This document shows, in pieces, positions 13,401 to 24,158 of a stretch of DNA of 64,000 bases. Origin of the DNA: Triatoma infestans (lineage: Eukaryota > Arthropoda > Insecta > Hemiptera > Reduviidae); contig JAAEAF010001501.1 of NCBI GenBank assembly GCA_011037195.1, positions 1-64,000 of the forward strand. Reading direction: 5' to 3'. The notes under the pieces were generated by a model that ran no database searches, was not told the origin of the DNA, and saw only the letters and a list, made by a program, of their open reading frames with translations. How positions within the stretch are numbered: position 1 is the first letter of the stretch; every line of letters begins with the position of its first letter. The translations under genes were made by a program, and so were the position numbers.

Positions 13401-16400
13401 AGAAGAAGAAGAAAGTAGACCTAAAGAGAGAAGAGTGTTTGTGTTGTCAAATATTCCTGTGAGTAGATATATTTCTCATCAGATACAGGTGTTCCTCAAG
13501 CTTCTGTCCCGTGGGTCCCGTCATACTCATCCTAGCCCTCTGTATGCTGATGATGTTGCTTTGAATGCAACATCATTGAGAATTTGACACCTTGCTAACA
13601 TACTTACAATTGCAGTAGACAAACTGACTAAATACTGTACTAAATGGAAAATAAAAATAAATCATGATAAAACTAACACCATACTGTTTACTAAACGTAG
13701 ACCAACAATCAACAGACAAATTAAATACAACACTACTTTGACCCTTAGGACCAACAACGTCAAATACTCTAGACAACTTCACGACCCATGTATAAGACAA
13801 AGTGAATTCTAGAAAAATGACTATAATACTACTCTTTCCATTACTGTCACACGATTAAAAAATGACAAAATAAACTCCTACTGTACAAAGTCGTCATCAG
13901 TCCGATGTAACTTTACGCTTCCTCTGCCTGGAGTAGTAACAGTAACATCAAAATTTTTTAGATAATCCAGAACAAATTCCTAAAACTAGCGACTGACTCA
14001 CCACGACTAAAATCGATCAACTCTGTGTAAAATTTTCCATAATCCCAGTTTATTCCTTCATCCAAAATCGTCTCCAGAAACTCCTTTCCACTCTAGACTG
14101 TCATCCCAAATCACTCTGCCTTGAAATAGCCTCCTACGATCCTTATTCACACATTACAGGCATAAAAGACTTGAAGCACATCCTGTCTTAATATTTTCCT
14201 TAAGCTGCAGGTTTTTCCCTCTTTTTTCTGCATATTTTTGTTAGCCTTATTCCAAACATCACTACGTAAACATATAAGAAGGTTATATACATTGGCACTT
14301 CTATATTAAATTTTTATTATATAGATTAATCTGTATATATATTAGTAATAAAGCTTTAACTGATCATCAGATACAAAGAGCGAATGGCTATATCTATTCG
14401 GGAGTTCTCAATCTGTGATACGTTTGGCGCCCTTGCAAAATCTGCGATATCTTATATAATCGCCTGCAAAAGTATATAGTAGATGGAAATGTGTTTGGTG
14501 ATGAACTAGAGAGGAAGTAGATTAGGTGGCTGTGAAAGGGTTGAAGGTCAGGAAGATATATTAAGAGTGCAGTAGAGATGGGGCTAAACAAAATAATCCA
14601 CTGCGACTTCCAGATCTTTTGCAGGTCCTAGTAACGTATGATCGGATATATAATGAATTTAAAGTATAGAATATGTTGTGAGTGACTGGGTGTATGGTAG
14701 GCCAAAGTTTGTCTGCGGGTGCTGTAAACCTAGGTAGCACACTTCAACCAGATAAATAGGGCATGCCCTATTTGTTTTAGGTGAATGTTAGGTACGTCAG
14801 TCCCATTGTAGCTGGAGTACCAAACGGTCGCCAGGATCCTTGAGATAGGCTACTACGGTTTTTCTATATAGGGTACACAAGACCTTACACTAAAGGGAAT
14901 ACTTACTGTATACGAATACAGAATATCTTGTAGGTTTTCAAGGAATACATGCAATTTACAGGATAAATATCGGACAGGTTGTACTAATATAGGACTTGGT
15001 TGGGTCCGCAGAACCGTAAAGCATCGGCGATTTTCCGTAATAGCCTGCTTAATTTTGTAATCATCGACCGCTTTCGGGCGTTCGCCCATCATCAGGATTT
15101 CTTGATAAATAGTGTGATAACACAAACTTGCTCAGAGTAAAATCAATTTATGCACTGTTTTAGAAAGTGTTTTGCTAAAATCTAACTGGTTAAGAAGGGG
15201 TCCTCCATACGATTAAGGCCACATGTTTCCATTTTTAATCCCTTAATATAAAAGCCAGTGTATATATATATATATATTAAACAATGTCTACTTTAGTCAG
15301 TTTTAGTTTTTATGTGAGGTAGACATCGTTTACTTCAGTATATAAGACTTTTATATTAAGGGATTAAAAATGGTAACAACATTTGGCCTTAATTAGGTAA
15401 GAAGGTAAAGTCAAGAATAATCAGATATAAACTTCTTAAACAGTTAGGTTATAACAAAATACTTTCTAAAACAGTGTATCAACTGATTTTGCTCGGTGCA
15501 TGTCTATGTTATTACACTGTTTATCAAGACATCCTGATGACTGGCGAACTCCCAAAGCGGCCGAAGACCACAAAATGAAGCAATATATCACGGAAAATAT
15601 CTCTGATAATTAAAATATCTCTTTTAACCGAATAAAAAAGGTACTTCCCACCTGCCCGTGAAATTGAAATTGAAAATAATTTTGATAATCCTTTGTGAAA
15701 ATGTAGTATTTGTTATAAACATAGTAGTATGATTATTATAACTAGAAGATTTATAGAAGGAATAGCCACAATAAGACTAGTTCCATTGCTGAACCAAACG
15801 ATCTATTGAGGCGGGTGGTTTGTATTTGTAGAATGTAGTGTCGTCTATAGAATTTGACTGTGGTACAACTAAACCCAAGTAGTTGCGCGCATATCAGCTC
15901 CCTCATTTTTTTAATGTATTTGTGATTGTATCACGGATTGTTGTTCATATTGTTAGACTAGGATGTACACAAACTCCAGGATTCCTGAATAAATGGCTGT
16001 TCACTTCGTCCAACGGTATTAGTACAGCTAATTCAGTACACCTGTAGAAAAGCTGATTGTTTAATAAGTATCTCAATACAATGAAGAATTATATAGGAAA
16101 TTTATGAAATCTTATATTTAAAAATAAGTGTATATAATTTGAGAATTGTTTACAAGAACAAGAATATTATTAAAGCAGGGATTATTTTTATCTCTTAGGT
16201 TTCCGCGGCCATTTTTGTGAAAAGCACTTGAGTTTCCGGTTGAGACCGCATCAGTGGTTTGATAGAAACCGATTTTCGCCCATTTGTGAGCTTCTTCATT
16301 AGCTTTCAAGGTGTAACGACTCTGAAGAAACTCATTGTAATATGGGCGAAATGTCGGTTTCTACCACACCACTGACGCGGACTCAATCAATAAACTCAAA

Positions 16401-18703
16401 TATTTTTCAGGGATTATTATTTTTTTTAATTTCGTAGAAGGTCGATGCAAATGCATTAGAACTTGCATGCATTTTTTGAAATATCTATAACTTGCTTATG
16501 TCTACAATAAAACATTCCTCATATTTGAAATAAAAGAGAATTATTGACGTTTTCAGAATCCACGAGATAAATATGAAAGCATTATACATAATCTCGGTGG
16601 GGAGATTAGTTCCTCAGCCAATTATGATCCTCAGACTACTCATCTTATAATAGATAAACCAGTCAGATCGGAAAAATTATTATGTTGCTTAGCCAGTGGA
16701 AAATGGGTATTACATATATCATATTTAACGAGCTGCTATCAAGCTAGAACATTCTTACCAGTGAGTGTTAAGGAATAGTTTACATTATATAAACAGTTAT
16801 ATTGTCATCCTAATGTTTTACTAATTTAACATATGTACATATACTTTTTATGATTGTAATAGGAAGAAGATTATGAATGGGGCAATGAGAGATCTAGGGA
16901 TCGTTTGCCAACTTTGAATTTTGGTAGTACAGAATATCATTTGGCTATGTCCGCATATAGGTGGCGTATCCAGAGAACGGAATTTGGTAAAGTGGGTGTT
17001 TATAGTAAATTTAAAGCTGTATTGCTTACCTATGAACAGAAAATACCACAGTATTCCAGGTTATTGATGGCAGGAGGTGGAACAATATTGGATAAGAGGT
17101 AATATATAAAAAATCTATCATAAAAACACATCTACGACTTTCTCTTACTGCGGTTTTCACAGGAGATGTAACAGCAAATTTTATTCAATGTTGGAATTTC
17201 ATAAATCAATGTAGAAGTTAATATTATAATTACAGATGTGTACAGGGTGTGGGTATAAAGTTAAATCTAGAATCTTAACCTATAGCTCCCAGATCCTGCA
17301 TGAAATGATTGTTTCCGGAAAAAAATGTTTTTCAGTTGAATATGTAAATATTCAATATGTCTATATACTGACTGTATGTATGTTTACTAGAATATGTTTC
17401 AAGAAAATCGTTACGAGTATTTTAGAGAAAATTATAAAAAAACTAAAATCTCAATAAATTTCCAGTTAATCAATGATTTTCGTAGCATTCATGTCGGTTC
17501 CATGCACGTATTCCATAGCGGAATATCAAGTTGTTATCAAATTCCTGCAAGGTACCCAAATAATAACCAAATATACTATTCATTCTTCGAGTTAATGCTG
17601 TTCTCACATTCCGAAAATCTAACCCAGCGGTCCTCAAACCTTTTTTACTTATATCCCATTTTTATTGATGGTTGTTTTGTTGGTGATATTAAACTTTACT
17701 TCCGCCCACCGATGCACATTAACGGATTTTAACCCAGGACATAGTTATTCTTAGAGGAGTGGAGGTTTGCCAAATATATTTACTTATAACCTCTCCACAT
17801 ATAATACAACCAATAAGTGTGAGTGAAACAGACACATTACGTTGAAGTGAACTCTCTACATAAACTTGGTGAATTTGCTCTGACGATGGATGAAAATTCG
17901 AAACCGATCAGGATCAGAATGGATTGCATGCTACAACGGATAAAATACCACATACTATCCAGCATTGCAAATCCATCCACATATTCAATATATTTACTTT
18001 GTAAGGAACATATTCTTCTCTTTCTGTGATATTCAAATCGTAAAATTCAGACTTTATTTTGTTGATAATATGATTAACAGCAGTATAGGCTGATTATACT
18101 AGATATGGGAGGGGGGGAAATATTAATAAATTGAGTATAATTTTCCAAACATTTGGGTATACGCAGGTGATAAGCCCATCCACGTTAGGCGCATCAAACT
18201 CGTCTCGTATCTTTGTCCATGGAATTCATTCGTTGTTCGCTCGCCCACGTGTTACCTCGCGTATCGTTTGGGAATTAGTATTTATTTTCAAAGATAAGAG
18301 ATAAGATTCAGAACTAATTGGAAAAATGAATTAAAAAAAAAAACAACTCGCGAAGTTGTTAGCAATGTATTCAATATATATGGATAATAGAAAACGCCCA
18401 CCATGAAAGCTAGACTCGTCCACTAGCATCTACCGATTGCAATTCTTCTCTTTCAGCAGTAAGGGAAAGTAATATGAAGTTAAATTGAAGTAATAACATT
18501 TTTACTGAATTGTTTTCCTCTTAAAATTTCACAGTCGTATAATGGAAGCTACACATGTATTTTGGGATGAAGATAAAGTACAACTTCCAGTTACTAAACG
18601 AAAATTGAAAGCAAATAATGTATATCTGTTAAAACCAGTCTATCTTGGCGATTATTTAATGAAAAGTCAACCGCCAAATCCATTGGATTATATTATTAAA
18701 TAG
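1459..18703 (+). CDS. TOPBP1: DNA topoisomerase 2-binding protein 1 (TopBP1/mus101), 5' part missing
   Basis: TopBP1 is a nuclear BRCT scaffold that activates ATR and supports replication initiation. Exons (phases agree): 1459-1606, 1707-2175, 2305-2486, 3888-4054, 4137-4336, 4428-4846, 4945-5130, 6578-6670, 6756-6824, 8631-8681, 8788-8865, 10781-10845, 10961-11136, 12777-12850, 13267-13458, 16557-16760, 16863-17098, 18535-18703; about 1058 codons. The first exon starts mid-codon and ends a BRCT (VVSVEWLLASI), probably BRCT3. Exons 3-4 give BRCT4 (GVADYAVVPL, YYHQPL); exons 4-5 give BRCT5 (LRSTHLVCK, AAKKWGLPTV, DWLSSC). A conserved RWKKWIDNLPD and RRPST-PLNVLLNQLW follow. A charged linker holds a Glu run and DWGW, possibly the ATR-activating region. 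The last four exons are BRCT7-8 (GKWVLH, EEDYEWG, EATHVFWDEDK, YLGDYLM). I see no BRCT6. The exon 7 donor (ACA|gttcag) is weak but fits phase. Confidence 0.93.
2550..2640 (-). repeat. R-family fragment
   Basis: Carries the R-family end with GAGGAAATATTGCGATCGT and TTTTTTCACCGGAAATAA, and stops next to the three TGTAACG repeats that precede the solo LTR. Confidence 0.6.
2680..3065 (-). mobile_element. Solo LTR of an LTR retrotransposon
   Basis: The block begins TGTAACG and ends CGTTACA, the usual TG...CA termini within a short inverted repeat. Read on the minus strand it has a TATAAATAG promoter box near 2930 and AATAAA farther on, in the order of an LTR. It is more GC-rich than its surroundings, with no internal coding region. 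Just outside the low-coordinate end, TGTAACG recurs twice more (2652 and 2665). I found no perfect 4-5 bp target duplication. Confidence 0.55.
3066..3480 (-). repeat. R-family copy
   Basis: Contains TTGAAAACGGTTCCAA and CTTTTATTTGAAACAT, which are R-family blocks, here in minus orientation. A short GT-rich stretch lies at 3125-3165. Confidence 0.5.
3508..3670 (+). mobile_element. tRNA-derived SINE
   Basis: The head has an A-box (TTAGCTCAGTGGTAGCGC) and a B-box (GGGTTCAAGTCC at about 3557-3568), the internal polymerase III promoter of a tRNA. It does not fold as a proper tRNA because the anticodon stem is mispaired. The body (TCTCTACAGCTCACTGCCC) has a related fragment at about 43459-43490, so it is dispersed. 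Confidence 0.6.
5131..6577 (+). other. TopBP1 intron 7
   Basis: A 1.4 kb intron with a (GT)n microsatellite at 5624-5649. The rest (5.65-6.5 kb) is slightly more GC-rich, with scattered CCTAACCTAACC-like pieces, and nothing I recognise as a gene or known element. Confidence 0.5.
5624..5649. repeat. (GT)n microsatellite
   Basis: A run of 13 GT units inside TopBP1 intron 7. Confidence 0.9.
6868..7105 (+). mobile_element. Hammerhead palindrome, family A, with shortened left arm
   Basis: The arms AATTTATCAAGTTCG (6886-6900) and its complement (6972-6986) face each other around 6936. The right side then carries the family A ribozyme core, GCATGCTACAACGGATAAAA and the one-sided tail ending near 7105. 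The left arm jumps from a GTATTTAGTCCG end straight to the inner part, so its ribozyme core has been lost. It lies in TopBP1 intron 9. Confidence 0.6.
6991..7020 (+). ncRNA. Hammerhead ribozyme-like core (family A, partly decayed)
   Basis: CTGATGA, a helix II hairpin GGAT-GAAA-ATCC with one extra T before it, then GAAACAAGTC. The catalytic boxes are present, but the ACCGGT of the better copies has become ACAAGT, which removes the self-complementary helix III. Sense orientation in TopBP1 intron 9. Confidence 0.4.
7262..8575 (+). pseudogene. Non-LTR retrotransposon (LINE) 3' fragment
   Basis: A broken reverse-transcriptase C-terminal half. FANNLESYCEKWNFQVNLNK and SKIVIF are the typical segment after the YADD box, then KEYDYLGVKF. 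Frames are interrupted by stops. Near 8110-8250 a Cys/His cluster (CTSC, CPMC, FHFLFEC) resembles the C-terminal zinc-binding segment of several LINE clades. It ends in AATAAA and A-rich sequence. It is 5'-truncated and lies in TopBP1 intron 9; the clade is unresolved. Confidence 0.6.
9270..10560. repeat. R-family array in TopBP1 intron 11
   Basis: Several R units, with blocks such as ATTTTCTTCAAACTTGG-like sequence, GACTTTCTCTTACTCC (about 9775) and CACTTCCGTTTAACCG (about 10140). Adjacent units differ in orientation or are nested. There is no coding capacity. Confidence 0.65.
11270..12610. repeat. R-family copies in TopBP1 intron 13
   Basis: Best preserved at 11515-11945, from ACTCACACAACTTTCTCTTA through CGCACTTCCGGTTTAC to TTTTCTTAGGAGTAAGAG. 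A second, weaker copy lies at 12300-12610. Confidence 0.6.
13488..14364 (+). mobile_element. 5'-truncated Jockey-like LINE with target duplication
   Basis: An 877-base insertion flanked by CATCAGATACA at 13477-13487 and 14365-14375. It encodes remnants of a Jockey-type reverse transcriptase: GVPQ, the catalytic box as LYADDVAL, then KWKIKINHDKTNTILFTKRR, followed by NKFLKLATDSPR farther on. Stops and frameshifts break it. It inserted only about 29 bases after the exon 15 donor at 13459 in TopBP1. Confidence 0.75.
14990..15608. mobile_element. Long hammerhead palindrome, family B, with nested inverted centre
   Basis: Left and right arms mirror each other around 15314. The outer arms carry ribozyme cores (15066-15095 minus; 15534-15562 plus, decayed). 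Inside, AAAACAGTG-type ends and TTAATCCCTTAATATAAAA are again inverted, down to GTCTAC/GTAGAC at the centre. A one-sided tail lies on the left at 14990-15021. It sits in TopBP1 intron 15, with a (TA)n run at 15260-15278. Confidence 0.65.
15066..15095 (-). ncRNA. Hammerhead ribozyme-like core (family B)
   Basis: On the minus strand: CTGATGA, a five-pair helix II GGGCG-AA-CGCCC after one extra T, then GAAAGCGGTC. All core nucleotides including the cleavage GTC are present. It is antisense to TopBP1. Confidence 0.5.
16187..16407. mobile_element. Hammerhead palindrome, family C, with 11-bp target duplication
   Basis: Flanked by CAGGGATTATT at 16176-16186 and 16408-16418. The arms face each other around 16313 (TCAGTGG at 16251, CCACTGA at 16369). 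A one-sided tail lies on the left. The right arm has a hammerhead core; the left-arm copy is decayed. TopBP1 intron 15. Confidence 0.7.
16322..16355 (+). ncRNA. Hammerhead ribozyme-like core (family C)
   Basis: CTGAAGA, an A/T-rich helix II (CATT-GTA-ATATG with wobble), then GAAATGTC. Flanks GACT and GGTT can form a short wobble-rich helix I. It reads in the sense of TopBP1, 201 bases before the BRCT7 exon at 16557. Confidence 0.45.
17115..17425. repeat. R-family copy
   Basis: Begins with CGACTTTCTCTTACTGCGG and continues with diverged R blocks. TopBP1 intron 17. Confidence 0.55.
17800..17990 (+). mobile_element. Single right arm of a family A hammerhead repeat
   Basis: Matches the right arm and tail of the 63 kb palindrome (ACATTACGTTGAAGTGAACT, GCATGCTACAACGGATAAAA, ATCCATCCACATATTCAATA), but no left arm precedes it. 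TopBP1 intron 17. Confidence 0.6.
17880..17909 (+). ncRNA. Hammerhead ribozyme-like core (family A, mutated)
   Basis: CTGACGA, helix II GGAT-GAAA-ATTC and GAAACCGATC. The usual ACCGGT has become ACCGAT, weakening helix III; the cleavage-site C is kept. Sense to TopBP1. Confidence 0.4.
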
Positions 18704-19310
18704 CAGAATATCTCACTAGTTTTTCCATGATAGATTTTTTCTTTTTTACTTTTCTATATAATTTTTCTTGATATTCTTATCGATGTAATAATGGCTTTAA
18801 TCGATCAGTTACATCGATAGAAAACAACGTTTCCACTTGTGCAGAATTATGACTGTCAATTATTATAAGCTAGAGGAAATTATTTTAATGAAATAATCGA
18901 AATCCACCAGAATTTATTTATTTGTTCCGAATGCTGTCCCATGGAGAGTAGAATATTTACGTAATACAGTAGCCTTAAAAAAAAGTTGACTTATATTTTT
19001 CATCTTGTAAATTATGTTTCTATTTTTTATACTCAATAAATTTTTTTTCAATGAATTTGTACATTGATTGAAGAGAGAGAAAAAAATAAAGAGATTTGGC
19101 CTATAAAATGCAGTGTAGTTGTAATTTTGTGTCCTACATTCAATACATCTATTTTATTCTGAAATTTTCTACATCGTTAACAAATCATAAAACAAAAAAT
19201 ATCGATTCAGAAACATTGATCAAACATTTCCCGCTAATTACTTTTGGCGGGGAATAAAAAATGTTCAGTAATTGAATAAAGGTTCTATAACTTCGTAGTT
19301 ACGTGTTTGA
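18704..19310. other. Short TopBP1-to-SLC46 intergenic region
   Basis: This AT-rich interval of 607 bases must hold the TopBP1 3' UTR and the promoter and 5' UTR of the next gene. Apart from the AATAAA sites I see no ORF, and no TATA box that stands out from the base composition. Both genes read in the same direction. Confidence 0.6.
19035..19090 (+). terminator. TopBP1 poly(A) signals
   Basis: Two AATAAA hexamers lie at 19035-19040 and 19085-19090, 332 and 382 bases after the TopBP1 stop. The nearby sequence is T-rich. Either could end the transcript before the SLC46-like gene begins. Confidence 0.5.
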
Positions 19311-22300
19311 ATGTCTTCCCAAAGAAGTAAAAAAATGTGTAAATCAACAGGTCCGGCAAGTGATGAGTAAGTAAAATTTTTTTTTTAATCCTAATTTGAT
19401 TATCCTAGAGAATATTAAGCTAAATAGAGAATTATTTTTGATTAAGAATTGAATTTACCTTTGCTAAGGAATAATAAATCTTCAATTTTCATGTACAGCA
19501 AGGCAGGTAAGTATGCACAGAGATGGATTCTTTTATAAATTGAAAATAAATCGAAAAAAGTTTACTAAATGGAAAACCATGCATATTTTCCATTGAGGGA
19601 TTGAAATTTGTATTTGTAATTAATTTGACGAACGTAATTTACACATTTAAAATGTGCAAAAGAAATTTTACTCACAATTGTTCTTGTGTATACATATATG
19701 ATATCGTTCTAGAATCATTACTGCTTAATATACTTTTCTTGTTATGTTCTTTAAAAATTTTTACGTTTACAGAACAAGAAGTTACACTTTATTTTATTGT
19801 CTGCTATTTTAAATCATGACAATAAAATATATAGTTCTAGTAGAAGTGTTGAAATACAGTATTTCAATGGTCGAAAATGAATTAAAAAATTGATAAGCGT
19901 ATGTTTATCATGTAACATAATTCTATATTTATACAATACATAATTATTACCGACCTGTACCTTTATAGTAAGCTATATTGCTGCTTCTTTTATCGAGCAG
20001 AATTTGCATTGGTTGAAGAAAACTACTAGTTCACGAAATTTTTAGCTAATATCATAATATTTTCTTTAGATTTGTGATCATCAGCAGTATCGCCTTTTTT
20101 TTAACATGCACCAAGTAGTAGATATGGGAAGGTAATTTTCCCCAGAAAACAGACGCACGTGATTATGCCTCCTAAGCAAGAGAATTGAATCTCGGTGTTA
20201 GTTTTTTTATTTTTGAAAGTAAATTCATTTTAAGTGGAATTTTTTTTACCGAGTGTAAAAAAAAAATTGGAATTTGAAGATTTTTTTTAAAGGGAGCATA
20301 ATTATCTTAATTATTGTGTGTGTAATTTTTTATAATAATCAAGGACAGATATGAAAAAAAAGTTTAATTTTACGATAATTGTAGTTCTTTAATAAAAGAA
20401 AGTTATACAACTGGAGAAAAATAGAACGTAAGTAGATTATTATAACAGCCCTCTTTAAATCAGAATTCTTGCTTCTTAGATTATATCTGCGATATTAGAG
20501 TTATTCCTTTTTATTTATTTAATAGCCTATTGATATGTACCTTAGTCCGCTTTATAATAATGGTGGCAAAATTTGTAGTTAATGGATCCATCCCCACCAA
20601 ATTCTAAAATCTAATGTGATTGGATAGTGGAGAATGTTAACGAAGTGACTTAGAAGTTCCTATTATCATTAGAGCTATTTGTAATTTTTATTTATTATTT
20701 TTATTTTTTGTGGGTGAAACGTTTATCAGCAACTCTCACAAATATGATTGGAAGAGTAATAGCCGGTATCTCTTGTCCTTTATTACCATTGATTACAGCT
20801 TTTCTAATTTATACAAATAGTGGCCACATTTAGTAGATATGAATGATATTAAATTGCTTTCCGTGACATGATAAATATCGGAAGGGTGTAATTGCAGAGA
20901 GTGAAAATTAGAGATTGAATTGGGAATATATCGTCATGAATGATGTTTCATCTATTTGTTTCCGTAAATTATAAGAAATGTAACATTGATAGTTTGGAGA
21001 AAAATGTTAGGTTACTAAAAAGATTGGTGGTGATATTAAAATGAAGGAAAGTGTTAACGACCTTATATATATATTAAAGATCTTATATATATATATATAT
21101 ATAGTGTTGAGAACCCTTGAGGTACAGCATTAATGACCTTCCTAAAATCACTTCTGCTATTAATAGGTTACTTCAAAATTAGATATGATCCGCCCCACCA
21201 TTGACTATGCAGCAGAGATTTTGCATAAAATTATCTTAATATGGCATGACAGAATTTCAATTGATATGACTTTTTTGAACGAATTTGTATTGGATTTAGA
21301 AACTTTATAGTTTAATGGAAAAAAAAGAATAATGTTCAGTGTGTTCATTACGAAACTTGCACAGAAATTGATGAGAAAGGAACAGCAACGTAAGTAATAA
21401 TAGAAGGAAGCATGTTAAAATTATAAATGTAAGACGAATATTGAAATTCATATTTTGAATGCATGCTCGTATATGTAAGTGTGGTAAGGGTAAAGATAGA
21501 TAAGTGGGAGGGATCTGTGTTGCAGTGTCCACAATGATAATCCAGTTATACTCACCTTTACCTTACTAATTTCAGGCTTGACCAGCTGGCATCCTCACAA
21601 ATGAATGACAATACAGACAGTGGAGAGATTAATTCAGACAATGGGAAATGGTGGAAGAGTATTGGCGTTGAACCAGTCATGTTTCTATATATGTCTGCAT
21701 TTATGTTGACATCAGTAGTTGAAGAAGCATTTTTTGTACACAAGGCTTGTACAGTAAATTTGGGCTACTCAAAGGAGATTTGCGATAATTTGACTGCTGC
21801 GGATCACAAACAATTTCAGAAAGAAGTACAGGTAAACTATCTAAATATTGTTATACTGCATGTTATTATCCGTCAGATGTTGCGCTTGATCGTTCAAACT
21901 AGTTCGATTATTTTTTTCTTATTTTACTCTTATTTCTTAGACGAATCCACGCCAGCAGAAGGTAGATCTATAATTAGGACATAGTTAGGTCGATTGTACA
22001 ATTGGCCCGTTCATTCTCACTTTCAAATGACCCCAATATAATAGATAAACGTTTAGGGATCTGTTGTGAGAAATATCTTCATCTTCAAATTCGACATCCG
22101 AAATTCGTAAAATTTGGAATTGGGTGAGCCCCAGATGCATCGAAACCGGACATATCGCAGTGAAGAAGAATGTATTAGCGCTAAGCTAGAAATATATATA
22201 TCTGTGGGATATTATGAAAAAAATGATCATAATAGTGATAGTTACCCGAAATAGAATACCAAATCACAAATCAGTCATCCTACGTGCAAAGGAAGGCTCA

Positions 22301-24117
22301 CTTCTCCTATTTGCCATGAAGCCGGTTAAATTCCCGTCTGCTATGGTCATAATCAAAATTAATATAATGAAAAATGGCTGCACTCAATGCATAATGAGGC
22401 TACTAGGAAAAACGAGGATACCCTAAAGATCTACCTCGTGCCATTGCTGTCGCATGCTAACGTGTGTGGATATTAGTAATACTATCTCTTTCATATTGGT
22501 GGATTCTCCAAACTGCCCCTATGCCAACAAGCAGAGATGACAGGAAAACCCAGCTTTTTGCTTTCATTAAAAGACATCTCTGGACTCATCCGGAGACAAA
22601 TATTTTTATTTAGCCTTATTGTAAGGGGGCTACTCGCCAGAGATTGACCAACAGGTCAAATACAGGCGGTGGTTAAAAAAAAAAATCCACATTAACTGAT
22701 TGTAAAATCTTTCAAATAAAGTGTCTCTGGTAACAAGCTTAATAAATTTTCTTATTTAATTATTTTTTAAATAACTTGTCGATATATATTGAGATATTAG
22801 ATGGAGAGATTGTATTTTAGGGTCAGAATATTATTATTTCAAAAATTGTTCGGTAGTTGTCGGTCCGAATCCACTGTTTCCTGGAACATCTGTTGTTGCC
22901 CCGTTAAGAGTCAAGTAATTGTATTAGAATTTAGTTTGTAAAATGTATAATGAGTGATGTTGAGGATGTGTGTTAGTGATCTCTCTAAACTAAACCTAAA
23001 TGGTTGTACACATCAGGTACAGGCTGAGTGTAAGTGTGGGTATATTTGGTGGTGTCAGTATAACTTTTTGTTTTCAAATTTATTTATGTATTCAGTTTTT
23101 CCGGCCTGAAGTAACATTTTTTAATTAAGGATTATCTAATTAAACACTATTTTGACCCTCGGGCAATATGATTTACCAATTAGCTTATTGGTAATTAACT
23201 ATTCAGTATAATTAATAATTTTATAGATATTATAACATTTTTAATTTTTACTATTATATTGATTTTGTACATAGTTATCTCTGTAATCGTAGAGTAAATA
23301 TGAGTAAACAACATTGTCTGCATTCGTGATCCCATTACAAACAAAATAGTGACTGTAGATAATAAAAATGTTACATCATTGTTATGTATTTTTAATTAAA
23401 TATTATTACTATTTTTCGAATTTTTTTATTTTTTTTGTTTGTTTTGTTTTAGTTAAGTGTTTCCACTTTTCATCAATATGAAAATATTGCTTCCCACTTT
23501 GTGCCAGTATTGTTAGCATTTTTCCTGGGACCATGGAGTGATAAGGTTGGACGCAAATTACCATTATTGTTAGGCCTGATTGGTAATTTTATCTATTCCA
23601 CAATGATAGTAGTGAATGCGTACATGGGTAAGTTCAAGAGGTTAACTGTAAATAAATAAGAGAATATAGATAATGATATCACAGTCGTTTCAAGATTAAT
23701 CACTTTGATGAAATAGACTGCATTATTATCGTACAAGTTAACATCATATTTGATATTTATATTCTTGAGCCATCTACAGGAAATCCGTAGAAGTAAAGAT
23801 TTCAGTAAAACTGTACTCCTGGATACTTGAGTGATAGCTTTTTTCCTCAAGTTTCCACACGATATTCTCGTATGTTAATACTCGTTGCTTTCATATTCTT
23901 AAAATTTGTTGTGTATGGTTTAGAGCCGTTTCTTATTGTTACTCCTGGGTTAGGAAAGTAAAAAAGAATTAAATAGTTGAGCGTTATAGTAATTCCAAAT
24001 AAAACACTTTAATTTCACATTGCTAGAAAAAATGTTTATTTTTCATTCATCGTCATACAACAACTAACTATTTTATATTTTCTAATCATGTGGTTATTAC
24101 ACATATGATAGCTGGAT

Positions 24118-24158
<41 letters not shown>

